From Niastella sp. (GTDB lineage: Bacteria > Bacteroidota > Bacteroidia > Chitinophagales > Chitinophagaceae), in contig JADJVM010000008.1 of assembly GCA_016710595.1 (NCBI GenBank), forward strand, positions 1,054,001-1,118,000: a DNA stretch of 64,000 bases. Reading direction: 5' to 3'. Position 1 is the first letter of the stretch. Every line of letters begins with the position of its first letter. Below the pieces are notes generated by a model. The model saw only the letters and a program-made list of their open reading frames with translations. It was not told the DNA's origin and did no database searches. Below, piece by piece: positions 52,429 to 60,781 of this stretch. The position numbers and the translations under genes were made by a program.

Positions 52429-54033
52429 ATGTCAGCAACTACTATGGCCGAAGTGCCGATCAGCGCTTTGGAAGCGTTAGGCATTAAGCCTGCCAAACAG
52501 GTATTTTATCAGCACAGTCCCCAGCAATTAACTGAAGCCGCACTGGCATTAGGTATGGGCGAATTAAATGACACCGGCGCCCTGGTTATCCATACCGGCA
52601 AGTTTACCGGCCGTAGCCCTAAAGACCGCTTTTTTGTAAAAGATGCTATTACTGAAAAGGCCGTTTACTGGAACGATTTTAACCAGCCCATAGAAGAAAA
52701 ATATTTTGATCAGTTATACCAAAAAATTACCGCTTATCTCAGCAATAAAGATATGTGGGTAAGAGATTGCTATGCCTGTGCCGATCCTGTATACCGCCTG
52801 AACATACGGGTAATAAACGGTATGCCACAAAACAACCTTTTTGTATATAATATGTTCTTAAGGCCAAAACCCGAAGAGCTAAAAGATTTTAAACCCGAAT
52901 GGCATATTTTGCAGGCTCCAACTTTTTTTGCAGACCCTGCTGCAGATGGTACACGTCAGGAAAATTTTGTATTGGTAAGTTTTACCAAAAAGATCATCAT
53001 CATTGGTGGAACCGGCTACACGGGTGAAATTAAGAAAGGGATTTTCTCGATCCTCAATTTCATTTTGCCCCATCAAAAAAATGTATTGAGTATGCATTGT
53101 TCTGCCAATATGGGCGATGCAGGTGATACCGCCATTTTCTTTGGTTTAAGCGGTACCGGCAAAACAACATTAAGCGCCGATCCATCACGCAAATTAATTG
53201 GTGATGATGAACATGGCTGGACGGATGAAACGGTTTTTAATTTTGAGGGAGGATGTTATGCCAAAACCATTGACCTGAGCGAAGAAAAAGAACCTGAAAT
53301 TTACCGTGCAATCCGGCCTGGAGCTTTGGTAGAAAATACCACGTTTATAGAAGGTACCAATAAGATTGATTTTGCCAGTAAAAAGATTACCGAAAATACC
53401 AGGGTAAGTTATCCTTTATATTTTATCAGCAATGCGCTGGAACCTTCGATTGGTAAAACACCAAAAAATATTTTCTTTTTAACAGCCGATGCATATGGTA
53501 TTTTGCCACCCATAAGTAAACTCACTGCCGGCCAGGCAATGTATCAATTTATAAGTGGATATACCGCCAAAGTTGCCGGAACTGAAGAAGGTGTCACTGA
53601 GCCAAAAGCCACATTCAGCGCTTGTTTTGGAGCCCCCTTCTTACCCCTGCACCCAGGTGAATATGCAAAAATGCTTGGCGAAAAAATGACCAGGCACAAG
53701 GTAAATGTCTGGATGGTAAACACTGGCTGGAGCGGTGGCCCTTACGGTGTAGGAAAAAGAATGAAACTCGATTATACACGTGCCATGATTACGGCTGCAT
53801 TAGATGGAAAATTAAACGATGTAGATTTCACAGAGCATCCTGTATTTGGCATGCTGATGCCCACCAGTTGCCCCGATGTACCTGCCGAAGTGCTGAACCC
53901 CAGAAATACCTGGGCCAATAAAGAAGACTACGATATTAAAGCAAAAGAACTAGCCGGACAATTTATAAAAAACTTTGAAAAATACGCCAGTGGCGTACAG
54001 CCCGAAATTTTAGCGGCTGCACCTCGTATTTAA
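52429..54033 (+). CDS. pckA: Phosphoenolpyruvate carboxykinase (ATP)
   Basis: Gluconeogenic enzyme converting oxaloacetate and ATP to PEP, CO2 and ADP. The 534-residue protein has GLSGTGKTT (239-247, kinase-1a loop), IGDDEHGW (257-264), the metal-binding region FNFEGGCYAKTIDLS and RVSYPLYFI. TGKFTGRSPKDRFFV near the N-terminus is conserved. It is monocistronic with its own promoter and terminator. Together with MaeB it sets flux at the PEP/pyruvate/malate node. Confidence 0.98.
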   Translation: MSATTMAEVPISALEALGIKPAKQVFYQHSPQQLTEAALALGMGELNDTGALVIHTGKFTGRSPKDRFFVKDAITEKAVYWNDFNQPIEEKYFDQLYQKITAYLSNKDMWVRDCYACADPVYRLNIRVINGMPQNNLFVYNMFLRPKPEELKDFKPEWHILQAPTFFADPAADGTRQENFVLVSFTKKIIIIGGTGYTGEIKKGIFSILNFILPHQKNVLSMHCSANMGDAGDTAIFFGLSGTGKTTLSADPSRKLIGDDEHGWTDETVFNFEGGCYAKTIDLSEEKEPEIYRAIRPGALVENTTFIEGTNKIDFASKKITENTRVSYPLYFISNALEPSIGKTPKNIFFLTADAYGILPPISKLTAGQAMYQFISGYTAKVAGTEEGVTEPKATFSACFGAPFLPLHPGEYAKMLGEKMTRHKVNVWMVNTGWSGGPYGVGKRMKLDYTRAMITAALDGKLNDVDFTEHPVFGMLMPTSCPDVPAEVLNPRNTWANKEDYDIKAKELAGQFIKNFEKYASGVQPEILAAAPRI

Positions 54034-54055
54034 CCGCTTTAAAGAACAATAGAAG

Positions 54056-54090
54056 ACGCCCCGGTATTTATTATCGGGGTGTTTTTATTT
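54056..54090 (+). terminator. Intrinsic terminator of pckA
   Basis: ACGCCCCG (54056-54063) pairs with CGGGGTGT (54075-54082) as an 8-bp stem with one G-T pair, followed by TTTTATTT. It lies 23 bp after the stop. Confidence 0.85.
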
Positions 54091-54234
54091 ATGAAGTGCA
54101 GGCAGGTATTGCGGCTGCTTTTTTCAAACACAAATATTACAGGTAAAGAATAAAAGAATATTTTTTCAGCTTTAGCATTGCGGATATTTTTTAAAAAAAT
54201 ATAAATTATATAAATTTAGATTCTTAATGATTGT

Positions 54235-54999
54235 ATGTTTTCAAAACAGGTTTCTTCATTTTTGGCGGGATTTATTATTCTATTTTTTATATACCATTTC
54301 CCAGAGTTTTTTTCTTCGTTTTGGTTAATGGCTATATGTAAAATTGGGTTCTTACTGCTGGCTTTTATCCTGGCTAAGGCACAAGGCTGGAAAGGCTTAG
54401 GGGGTTATGGCTTAAGTATAATGCCCGGGTGGGCATGTAACCTAACGAAAGGGATTGCTATAGGCATATTGGGTTTCGGGCTTTCGATTGTGTTTTCTGT
54501 ATTCCTAAAATTTGAAACAATTATTTCCTTATCAACATTCAATAAAGTATTGGCACAAATTCCGATGCTTTTATTAATGACGGCAATACCATCTCTTGCT
54601 GAAGATATCTTAACCCGGGGTTATTTATATGGACATCTCAGAAATAAAATGAAAAAAGAGAACTGGGTGCTTTTATCGGCTGTTTTATTTGTATTAAATC
54701 ATATATGGAGGCTTAATAGTGGTATGGCTGTTTTAACATACCTTTTTTTTCTAGGTTTATTATTGGCTTTAGCTGTTTGGCAAACAAAATCCTTATGGTT
54801 GGCTTTTGGAATACATTGGGGATCAAACTTAGCGTATGAGTCATCAAATTCATTTTTAAATATTGAATCATTAGCCCAGCACCATGAGGATACATGGATA
54901 CTTGCATCCATTTGGGCAAGCTTCTTCTTATTCTTATTTTTATATTGCAAGAGAAATAAAATGAAAATAAGTAATGGCAAAACGGCTAATCATTTTTAG
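54235..54999 (+). CDS. CPBP-family intramembrane protease homologue
   Basis: A 254-residue membrane protein with about seven to eight helices and the CPBP/Abi motifs. The first (SLAEDILTRGYLYG, about 120-133) has EDxxxR where the family has EExxxR. The second is FVLNH and the third HWGSN. CPBP proteins relate to CAAX prenyl proteases and bacteriocin-immunity proteins; substrates of this branch are unknown. The conservative E-to-D change may still allow activity. It is monocistronic. Confidence 0.82.
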   Translation: MFSKQVSSFLAGFIILFFIYHFPEFFSSFWLMAICKIGFLLLAFILAKAQGWKGLGGYGLSIMPGWACNLTKGIAIGILGFGLSIVFSVFLKFETIISLSTFNKVLAQIPMLLLMTAIPSLAEDILTRGYLYGHLRNKMKKENWVLLSAVLFVLNHIWRLNSGMAVLTYLFFLGLLLALAVWQTKSLWLAFGIHWGSNLAYESSNSFLNIESLAQHHEDTWILASIWASFFLFLFLYCKRNKMKISNGKTANHF

Positions 55000-55103
55000 A
55001 AAATAGATAGCCCAGCAAATTTAAAAAAAGTATGATATACGAATGTATCTGTATTTATATAGACATTACTTTACATTAAATACTGGAATTAAATTTATAC
55101 CAT

Positions 55104-55137
55104 AAGAAACTTCCTGTTGCCAGGAAGTTTCTTTTTT
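55104..55137. terminator. Perfect 13-bp hairpin between convergent genes
   Basis: AAGAAACTTCCTG (55104-55116), loop TTGC and CAGGAAGTTTCTT (55121-55133) form a perfect stem, with four further Ts on the plus side. It would end the CPBP transcript and, with a weaker T-run, the convergent barrel gene. Confidence 0.88.
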
Positions 55138-55151
55138 GAATTTAAACCATA

Positions 55152-55673
55152 TTATTTAAAACGAATATTGTATGTAGCCCCAATACCTGCGTGGTTAATA
55201 TTGCCACCGGAATTAGTACTCCTGAAAATACCGTTGAAATAAGCAAAATAATTCCAGGAATAATTATGATAGCCTATTTGTGGTTTTACATAAAATCCGC
55301 CATCGGCGCCATTCGCATTGGTTAAAAAGCTATAGCCCAAATCGGTGCCGGCAAAAAACCCTTTTGCCTGGGGATATATCCTGATAAAAGCGCCTAACGG
55401 TACGGTACCAAATTCTTTATACCCATTTTTTACAAAGAAATGATTGTACCCGGTAGTTAACCCAATACCGAGGTGTGGGGTTTCCATTAATTGACCTTTA
55501 AGGTCTAATCCCAAAACAAAATTACTATAATCGCTGGCATCTCCTACCGGTACACCGGCAGATAAACCTGCTTTTAACCATGAGTTTCTACTGGTTATTT
55601 CCGTTTCTGTTTGCTGTGCAAATGCGCCTGTAGTAAAAAATACAATTGCAGTTGCTAAAATTATCTTCTTCAT
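55152..55673 (-). CDS. Small outer-membrane beta-barrel protein
   Basis: A 173-residue exported protein with a clear signal peptide (IILATAIVFFTTGAFAQQ). It has alternating strands (WLKAGLSAGVPVGDAS, FVLGLDLKGQLM, GIGLTTGYNHFF, GFFAGTDLGYSFL, FYVKPQIGYHNY) ending in GIGATYNIRFK with a terminal aromatic-lysine strand. This is an OmpA/OmpX-like eight-stranded barrel in size and pattern. Its function is not known. It is monocistronic. Confidence 0.78.
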   Translation of the reverse strand: MKKIILATAIVFFTTGAFAQQTETEITSRNSWLKAGLSAGVPVGDASDYSNFVLGLDLKGQLMETPHLGIGLTTGYNHFFVKNGYKEFGTVPLGAFIRIYPQAKGFFAGTDLGYSFLTNANGADGGFYVKPQIGYHNYSWNYFAYFNGIFRSTNSGGNINHAGIGATYNIRFK

Positions 55674-56066
55674 TTTACCTAAGTGTTTGTTTCAGGTTAC
55701 ACATTTTCAGAAACCGTGCCAAAAGAAAATAATTGATAGATAAAAGCTTCCAGGCATTGTGACACAACCCTTATTCAATATGGGTTTCATACATTTTCAT
55801 TTTTGTGTATAAAATTAATAGAAGTTAGCTGATAGTTAAATTTCACGATATATAAAAAACATTAAAACCAAAGGAACATTCACATCCTCAATTAAATTTT
55901 CACGCTCAACCAATTACCTGTAAAAAAATACAATCGGTTCAAATAAATTGAGCAGAAAGAAATCAAACTCATTCATTCATCATACACTTACATTAAAATA
56001 ACTAATTTTACAGTTCCTCATAAAGCCTACTCCGCATAAGTTTAAAATAGATAAACTTAATAGAAC
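55674..56066. other. Non-coding spacer upstream of the oxidoreductase fusion
   Basis: 393 bp, A/T-rich, with no ORF or RNA gene that I can support. It contains the divergent promoters of the barrel gene and of the oxidoreductase gene. The inverted repeat at 56037-56059 lies at its right end. Confidence 0.4.
56037..56059. promoter_or_regulatory. Inverted repeat just upstream of the oxidoreductase start
   Basis: TAAGTTTA-(7 nt)-TAAACTTA has 8-bp perfect arms and ends 7 nt before the ATG at 56067. It could be an operator, or a hairpin near the ribosome-binding region. Confidence 0.4.
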
Positions 56067-57731
56067 ATGGTTCCTCAATTTACAGATGCCGAAAGAGCTG
56101 TGCATTTTCCCACAGACAGAAAATTTTTTATTGCTTTAAAACCTTCTGTTTGGATGATTATCATTTTTTTGTTTTTGATCACAGTTGGTTTTGCCTGGTT
56201 GCAATATCTGCTCTATGGTTTGCCAGTTTTACCTGCATTACCAAAAGCACCTCATCCTGCATATCCTTCGGGCTTTCCCGTTTGGCTACGGCTAAGCCAT
56301 TGGGTGAATTTCTTTTTTTTAACCCTCATCATAAGAAGTGGTATTTCAATTTTAATGAACCATCCAAGATTATATTGGAACAACAGTTGTAAGCCAAGCT
56401 CTGCCTGGATACGTTTTACGCCATTAAAAACACCCACTAAAAAATACTGGACTTCAAAAGAAGATGCACGCTATATCAGCCCCATGCTGGCTTTGCCCGG
56501 ATACCGAAATACAATCGGTATCTCCAGGTCATGGCATTTTTTAACCGTTCCTTTTTTTCTTTTAAACGGGTTGGTATTTATTTTTTTATTGCTTTATACC
56601 AATCAATGGAAGCGGCTGGTACCAGGTACATGGGAGGTTTTTCCAAATGCATGGCATGTGTTTGTACATTATGCAACATTTCACATGCCCGCAGAGCCCA
56701 ACGGTTTTTATGCGTATAATGCTTTGCAGCAGCTTGCCTATTTTAGCGTAGTTTTTATTTTAACGCCGGTGGCGATGCTTACAGGCATGGCTATGTCGCC
56801 CGCTATTGAAAACCGTTTTAAATGGTTTCCAAAAATTTTTGGCAACAGGCAAGGCGCACGCTCCGTACATTTTTTAGTAATGGTTGCTTTTGTTGGTTTC
56901 ATTTTAATTCATGTACTGTTGGTAATGCTTACTGGTTTTACCCGGAATATGAATCATATCACCATGGGTACTGATAATAATAGTAGTACCGGCGTGTATA
57001 TCGGTGCTGCCATTGTATTATTTGTAATTTCATTTTGTATATATGCCCACTGGGCATCCTGGAGCAAAGCCAGGAAGATCCAAAAATGGCAGGCAGCCAT
57101 TAATGGAACATTATGGCGATATACCATCAACCGGTTGAAGCCAACATCACGTTTTGAAAAAAAAGATATTACACCTTATTTCTGGCTCAATGGAAATATG
57201 CCAGTTTCTGAAGAATGGAAAAAGCAGGCCACAGAAGATTTTATTTATTATAAACTTAAAATAAGCGGACTGGTAGAAAACCCCGTGGAATTATCAATAA
57301 ATGATTTAAAAGAAATGGGAAAAGAAGAAAATATTACGATGCATCATTGTGTACAGGGTTGGTCGGGCATTGCAGCATGGGGTGGGGTTTCATTAAGCAA
57401 GGTTATTGCATTGGTTAAGCCGAGGCCGGAAGCCAAAACTGTTGTATTCTATTCTTTTGGTGAAGGATTGTTTGGCGGCACTTATTATGAAACGAATACA
57501 TTGGAAAACTGCTTAAAACCCCAGGCCATCCTAGCCTGGGAAATGAATTATAAGCCGCTGCCACCCGAACATGGGGCGCCGCTGCGCCTTCGGGTAGAAA
57601 ACCAATTGGGATATAAACAAGTGAAATGGATACGTTCCATCGAGTTTGTAAGTAGCTTTAAAAATATCGGGAAAGGCTTTGGCGGAAAAGATGAAGATGA
57701 TGAATATTTTGATTTATTGGCCGATACTTAA
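56067..57731 (+). CDS. Fusion: cytochrome-b561-like membrane domain plus YedY/sulfite-oxidase-type molybdopterin domain
   Basis: A 554-residue single polypeptide. Six hydrophobic helices (about 28-50, 76-97, 156-178, 221-246, 267-290, 309-331) with histidines H78, H157, H268 and H282 look like a haem-b-binding cytochrome domain. Residues 395-530 resemble the molybdopterin domain of MsrP/YedY: the Mo-ligand cysteine C428 lies in HHCVQGWSGIAAWGG, and PEHGAPLRLRVEN follows. Positive loops lie after helices 2, 4 and 6, so the Mo domain is predicted to be cytoplasmic, unlike periplasmic MsrP; no Tat signal is seen. The substrate is unknown. arsR-arsM follow 137 bp downstream. Confidence 0.85.
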   Translation: MVPQFTDAERAVHFPTDRKFFIALKPSVWMIIIFLFLITVGFAWLQYLLYGLPVLPALPKAPHPAYPSGFPVWLRLSHWVNFFFLTLIIRSGISILMNHPRLYWNNSCKPSSAWIRFTPLKTPTKKYWTSKEDARYISPMLALPGYRNTIGISRSWHFLTVPFFLLNGLVFIFLLLYTNQWKRLVPGTWEVFPNAWHVFVHYATFHMPAEPNGFYAYNALQQLAYFSVVFILTPVAMLTGMAMSPAIENRFKWFPKIFGNRQGARSVHFLVMVAFVGFILIHVLLVMLTGFTRNMNHITMGTDNNSSTGVYIGAAIVLFVISFCIYAHWASWSKARKIQKWQAAINGTLWRYTINRLKPTSRFEKKDITPYFWLNGNMPVSEEWKKQATEDFIYYKLKISGLVENPVELSINDLKEMGKEENITMHHCVQGWSGIAAWGGVSLSKVIALVKPRPEAKTVVFYSFGEGLFGGTYYETNTLENCLKPQAILAWEMNYKPLPPEHGAPLRLRVENQLGYKQVKWIRSIEFVSSFKNIGKGFGGKDEDDEYFDLLADT

Positions 57732-57819
57732 AAAACACTTACATAAAACCTAAAATCTAGCTTAACCATCAGCTTCATTTACGGTTCCTTTTAAAATAAA
57801 TAAAAAATGTAGCAAAATA

Positions 57820-57850
57820 TTTGTGTTTTACATTCTTTATCGTAATATTG
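57820..57850 (+). promoter_or_regulatory. Promoter of the arsR-arsM operon
   Basis: TTTG (57820-57823), a 19-nt spacer and TAATATTG (57843-57850) match the Bacteroidota layout TTTG-N19-TAnnTTTG with one mismatch in the -7 box. The ATG of arsR is 18 nt beyond. This is the clearest two-element promoter in the window. Confidence 0.7.
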
Positions 57851-57858
57851 CAATATTA
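57843..57858. promoter_or_regulatory. Perfect 16-bp palindrome, probable ArsR operator
   Basis: TAATATTG-CAATATTA, two uninterrupted 8-bp arms. The left arm is identical to the -7 box of the arsR promoter, so a dimer bound here would block RNA polymerase. ArsR/SmtB repressors typically bind such A/T-rich dyads and autoregulate their operon. Confidence 0.7.
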
Positions 57859-57868
57859 AACTTAAAAA

Positions 57869-58198
57869 ATGGGCGCTACAAAAACCGAACACTATTCACA
57901 AAATCAAAATGCAATTGCTTCAATAGCCAAGGCTTTAGGCCACCCGGCAAGAATTGCAATAATGGAATTCCTTGCCAAAGTAGATACCTGTATTTGTGGC
58001 GATATTGTAAATGAATTGCCATTAGCACAGCCTACTATTTCTCAACACCTGAAAGAACTAAAGAATGCCGGCCTCATACAGGGTAATATTGAAGGAAATG
58101 CAATTTGTTATTGCATCAATGAAAAAACGATGGCCAAACTCCAGGGTTATTTTATAAACCTGGCTTTAAAACTTAAAAAGAAAAATAATTGTTGTTAA
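57869..58198 (+). CDS. arsR: ArsR/SmtB-family repressor of the arsenic operon
   Basis: A 109-residue winged-helix repressor with KALGHPARIAIMEFLAK, the HTH LPLAQPTISQHLKELKNAGL and the wing NIEGNAICYCIN. The helix before the HTH carries C41 and C43 in DTCICGDIV, the position of the arsenite-binding CVC site of ArsR. A third cysteine ligand is not clear in that helix, although a C-terminal Cys pair exists. It lies 15 bp upstream of arsM under one promoter/operator. Confidence 0.88.
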   Translation: MGATKTEHYSQNQNAIASIAKALGHPARIAIMEFLAKVDTCICGDIVNELPLAQPTISQHLKELKNAGLIQGNIEGNAICYCINEKTMAKLQGYFINLALKLKKKNNCC

Positions 58199-58213
58199 TT
58201 AAATAAAATACAA

Positions 58214-59053
58214 ATGGAAAATTCAAACCAAATAAAAGAAATGGTAAAGCAAAAGTATAGTGAAATTGCTTTACAGGATAAAGAAACCAACGAGTCATCA
58301 TGCTGTGGTGCGGGCAGTTGCTCTGCAGAAGTATATAATATCATGAGTGATGATTACAGTACTTTAGAAGGATACAACCCCGATGCGGACCTGGGCCTCG
58401 GTTGTGGCTTACCCACTCAGTTTGCCAAAATAAAAAAAGGAGATACCGTAATAGACCTTGGCAGTGGCGCCGGTAATGATTGCTTTATTGCCAGGAAAGA
58501 GGTAGGCGAAGATGGCCGTGTTATTGGCATAGACTTTACCCCTGCCATGATTGAGAAAGCTAACGCCAATACACAAAAATTAGCATTCAGCAATGTGGAA
58601 TTCAGGCAGGGCGATATTGAAAATATGCCGGTATCAAACAATACCGCTGATGTAATAGTAAGTAATTGCGTTCTAAATTTAGTGCCAAATAAAGATGCGG
58701 TGTTTGCAGATATTTTCAGGGTACTAAAACCGGGTGGCCATTTTAGTATTTCTGATGTTGTGATAAAAGGTGAACTTCCTGACAGTATAAAAAAAGATGC
58801 CGAAATGTACGCTGGCTGCGTGGCAGGAGCTATTCAAAAAGATGAATATATGGCGCTTATCAAAAAAAATGGATTCACTAATATTACTCTCCAAAAAGAA
58901 AAATCCATCCATGTTCCCGATGATATTTTAAATAAAATTTTAAATGCAGAGGAATTAGCTACTTATAAGGAAGGCAATATTGGAATTTTTAGTATCACTG
59001 TGTATGCTGAAAAACCAAAATCATGCGGTTGCGCTACCGATTGCTGCAGTTGA
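58214..59053 (+). CDS. arsM: Arsenite S-adenosylmethionine methyltransferase ArsM
   Basis: Methylates As(III) to mono-, di- and trimethyl arsenicals. The 279-residue protein has the SAM loop VIDLGSGAGNDC (about 79-90). The conserved arsenic-binding cysteines are in GLGCGLPTQ (C64), SNCVLNLVP (C152) and YAGCVAGA (C202); the N-terminal ESSCCGAGSC cluster is also present. The Cys-rich tail SCGCATDCCS is typical. It is coupled to arsR. Confidence 0.94.
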   Translation: MENSNQIKEMVKQKYSEIALQDKETNESSCCGAGSCSAEVYNIMSDDYSTLEGYNPDADLGLGCGLPTQFAKIKKGDTVIDLGSGAGNDCFIARKEVGEDGRVIGIDFTPAMIEKANANTQKLAFSNVEFRQGDIENMPVSNNTADVIVSNCVLNLVPNKDAVFADIFRVLKPGGHFSISDVVIKGELPDSIKKDAEMYAGCVAGAIQKDEYMALIKKNGFTNITLQKEKSIHVPDDILNKILNAEELATYKEGNIGIFSITVYAEKPKSCGCATDCCS

Positions 59054-59229
59054 TAAAGGATTTAAATTCAGTAACCGTGTAATGGATAAATATTTGTGAT
59101 TGATATATAAAATATTTTATACTGCAATGTTGTAAGTCCTTAACTTCATCATGGCAAAGTACAGGGTTCTAAAGAAACTATAAAAAGACCTGCTATTTTT
59201 CATTGATAAATTAAGTTCTATCCACGCTT

Positions 59230-60543
59230 ATGACAAATTTTATAACCAATCTATTTAACCTTCACCGGGGTGAGCAGGATAAGCAGAAAACATTAGAAGA
59301 TGTAAGGGATAATATTTCATTCAGGGGTGCCAATCTCTGGATATTAGCCTGTGCCATTATAGTTGCCTCGGTAGGGCTGAATGTAAATTCTACAGCAGTA
59401 GTAATTGGTGCAATGTTGATCTCTCCTTTGATGGGCCCGATTGTGGGAGCCGGATTTGCCCTGGGTATATTTGATTTTACGTTGCTGAGAAAATCATTGT
59501 TAAATTTATTAATTGCAACTTTAGTAAGTTTATTAGTAGCCACAATCTATTTTTATTTAAGCCCTTTTAAAGAAGTACAATCAGAAATATTATCGAGAAC
59601 ATCTCCCAACATTTATGATGTACTCATCGCTTTTTTTGGTGGATTGGTTGGCGTAATTGCTATTACCCGGGTAGAAAAAGGGAATCCCATTCCCGGCGTT
59701 GCCATTGCCACTGCATTAATGCCGCCGCTTTGCACAGCCGGGTATGGATTGGCCACAGGTAATTGGAAATTTTTCCTGGGTGCTTTATTTTTGTACAGTA
59801 TCAATTGTGTTTTTATTTGCATTGCCACTTATGGAATCGTTAAGTATTTAAACTATCCACCCGCCAAGCAAACTGATATCAAGGAGCAAAAAATGGTAAA
59901 ATATGGCATTACATTTATTGTGATTGCCATCCTGTTACCGAGTGCATTTTTTGCATTTAGATTATACAAAAAACAGCAGTTCACTGAACTGGCCAATGCC
60001 TTTATTGAAAAAATATTTATTACGAATGGGAATACCCTGGTATATAAAAAAATTAATTATGCCCCTGCATCAAGTACCATGGAACTGGCATTTCTAAAAA
60101 AATATTATACTGCCGAAGAACAGGCAATGCTAAATGATACATTAAAATATTTTGGTTTGAAAAATACAAAACTCATTATCCGGCAAAACTCTGCTGACAA
60201 TTTATTAACCTTAAAAAAAGACATCCTGAATGAAGTGAATAAAAAGGATAACGAGTTAAGTGCAAAAGATCAGCAAATTGCAATTTTGCAGCAACAGAAT
60301 ATTGAAAATACTTTTGACAGTAAAGAAATACTTTCTGAAATGCATATTTTGTTCCCGGGCATTAATGCTGTTTCTGTTTCCAGGCAAAAATTTGCCACCC
60401 TCGATTCTACCCGACCCGCCACCGTATTTATTTATAATACCACGGAGAAAATGAATAATGATGATAAGGATAAACTTAAAAAGTGGATGCTTCAGAAATT
60501 AAATGCAGATTCACTCCAAATATTTGTAACAGAGAATAAATAA
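59230..60543 (+). CDS. DUF389 / TIGR00341-type membrane protein
   Basis: A 437-residue protein with the DUF389 membrane region in the first half (ANLWILACAIIVASVGLNVNSTAVVIGAMLISPLMGPI-type helices split by GAGFALGIFDF and VIAITRVEKGNPIPGVAIATALMPPLC). A C-terminal hydrophilic part has a short coiled-coil stretch (ELSAKDQQIAILQQQN). The family has no firm function; ion channel or transport roles have been suggested. It follows arsM by 176 bp, with its own spacer, so a role in arsenic resistance is not supported by the layout. Confidence 0.85.
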   Translation: MTNFITNLFNLHRGEQDKQKTLEDVRDNISFRGANLWILACAIIVASVGLNVNSTAVVIGAMLISPLMGPIVGAGFALGIFDFTLLRKSLLNLLIATLVSLLVATIYFYLSPFKEVQSEILSRTSPNIYDVLIAFFGGLVGVIAITRVEKGNPIPGVAIATALMPPLCTAGYGLATGNWKFFLGALFLYSINCVFICIATYGIVKYLNYPPAKQTDIKEQKMVKYGITFIVIAILLPSAFFAFRLYKKQQFTELANAFIEKIFITNGNTLVYKKINYAPASSTMELAFLKKYYTAEEQAMLNDTLKYFGLKNTKLIIRQNSADNLLTLKKDILNEVNKKDNELSAKDQQIAILQQQNIENTFDSKEILSEMHILFPGINAVSVSRQKFATLDSTRPATVFIYNTTEKMNNDDKDKLKKWMLQKLNADSLQIFVTENK

Positions 60544-60745
60544 TCTTTTTCTGCAAATTCTAAAAATGAAAGTTGAGAAGATGCAAAAAAAATATTAATA
60601 ATAATTAAAAGGAGAAGATCCCCGGAAAATTTATAAAACAATATATCAGGCCCAATGACCATCGTATTTTTAGGTTCATACAGTAAAGATTTAGAAAGCA
60701 AAATTACTTCGCCTTTACATTAAAAACAATAATCAAAAAGAGGTA

Positions 60746-60767
60746 TATCAAAGCTGTTGCTTTGATA
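60746..60767 (-). terminator. Hairpin after the M23 peptidase gene
   Basis: TATCAAAGC (60746-60754), loop TGTT, GCTTTGATA (60759-60767): a perfect 9-bp stem 14 bp after the M23 stop. On the minus strand it is followed by TACCTCTTTTTG, a moderate T-run. Confidence 0.6.
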
Positions 60768-60781
60768 GGCTGAGTATGGTA

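Noticed and set aside
52226..52480. Plus-strand open frame running into pckA
   Set aside because: It overlaps the start of pckA in another frame, has no recognisable domain and biased composition, and the -7 box at 52398 belongs to pckA.
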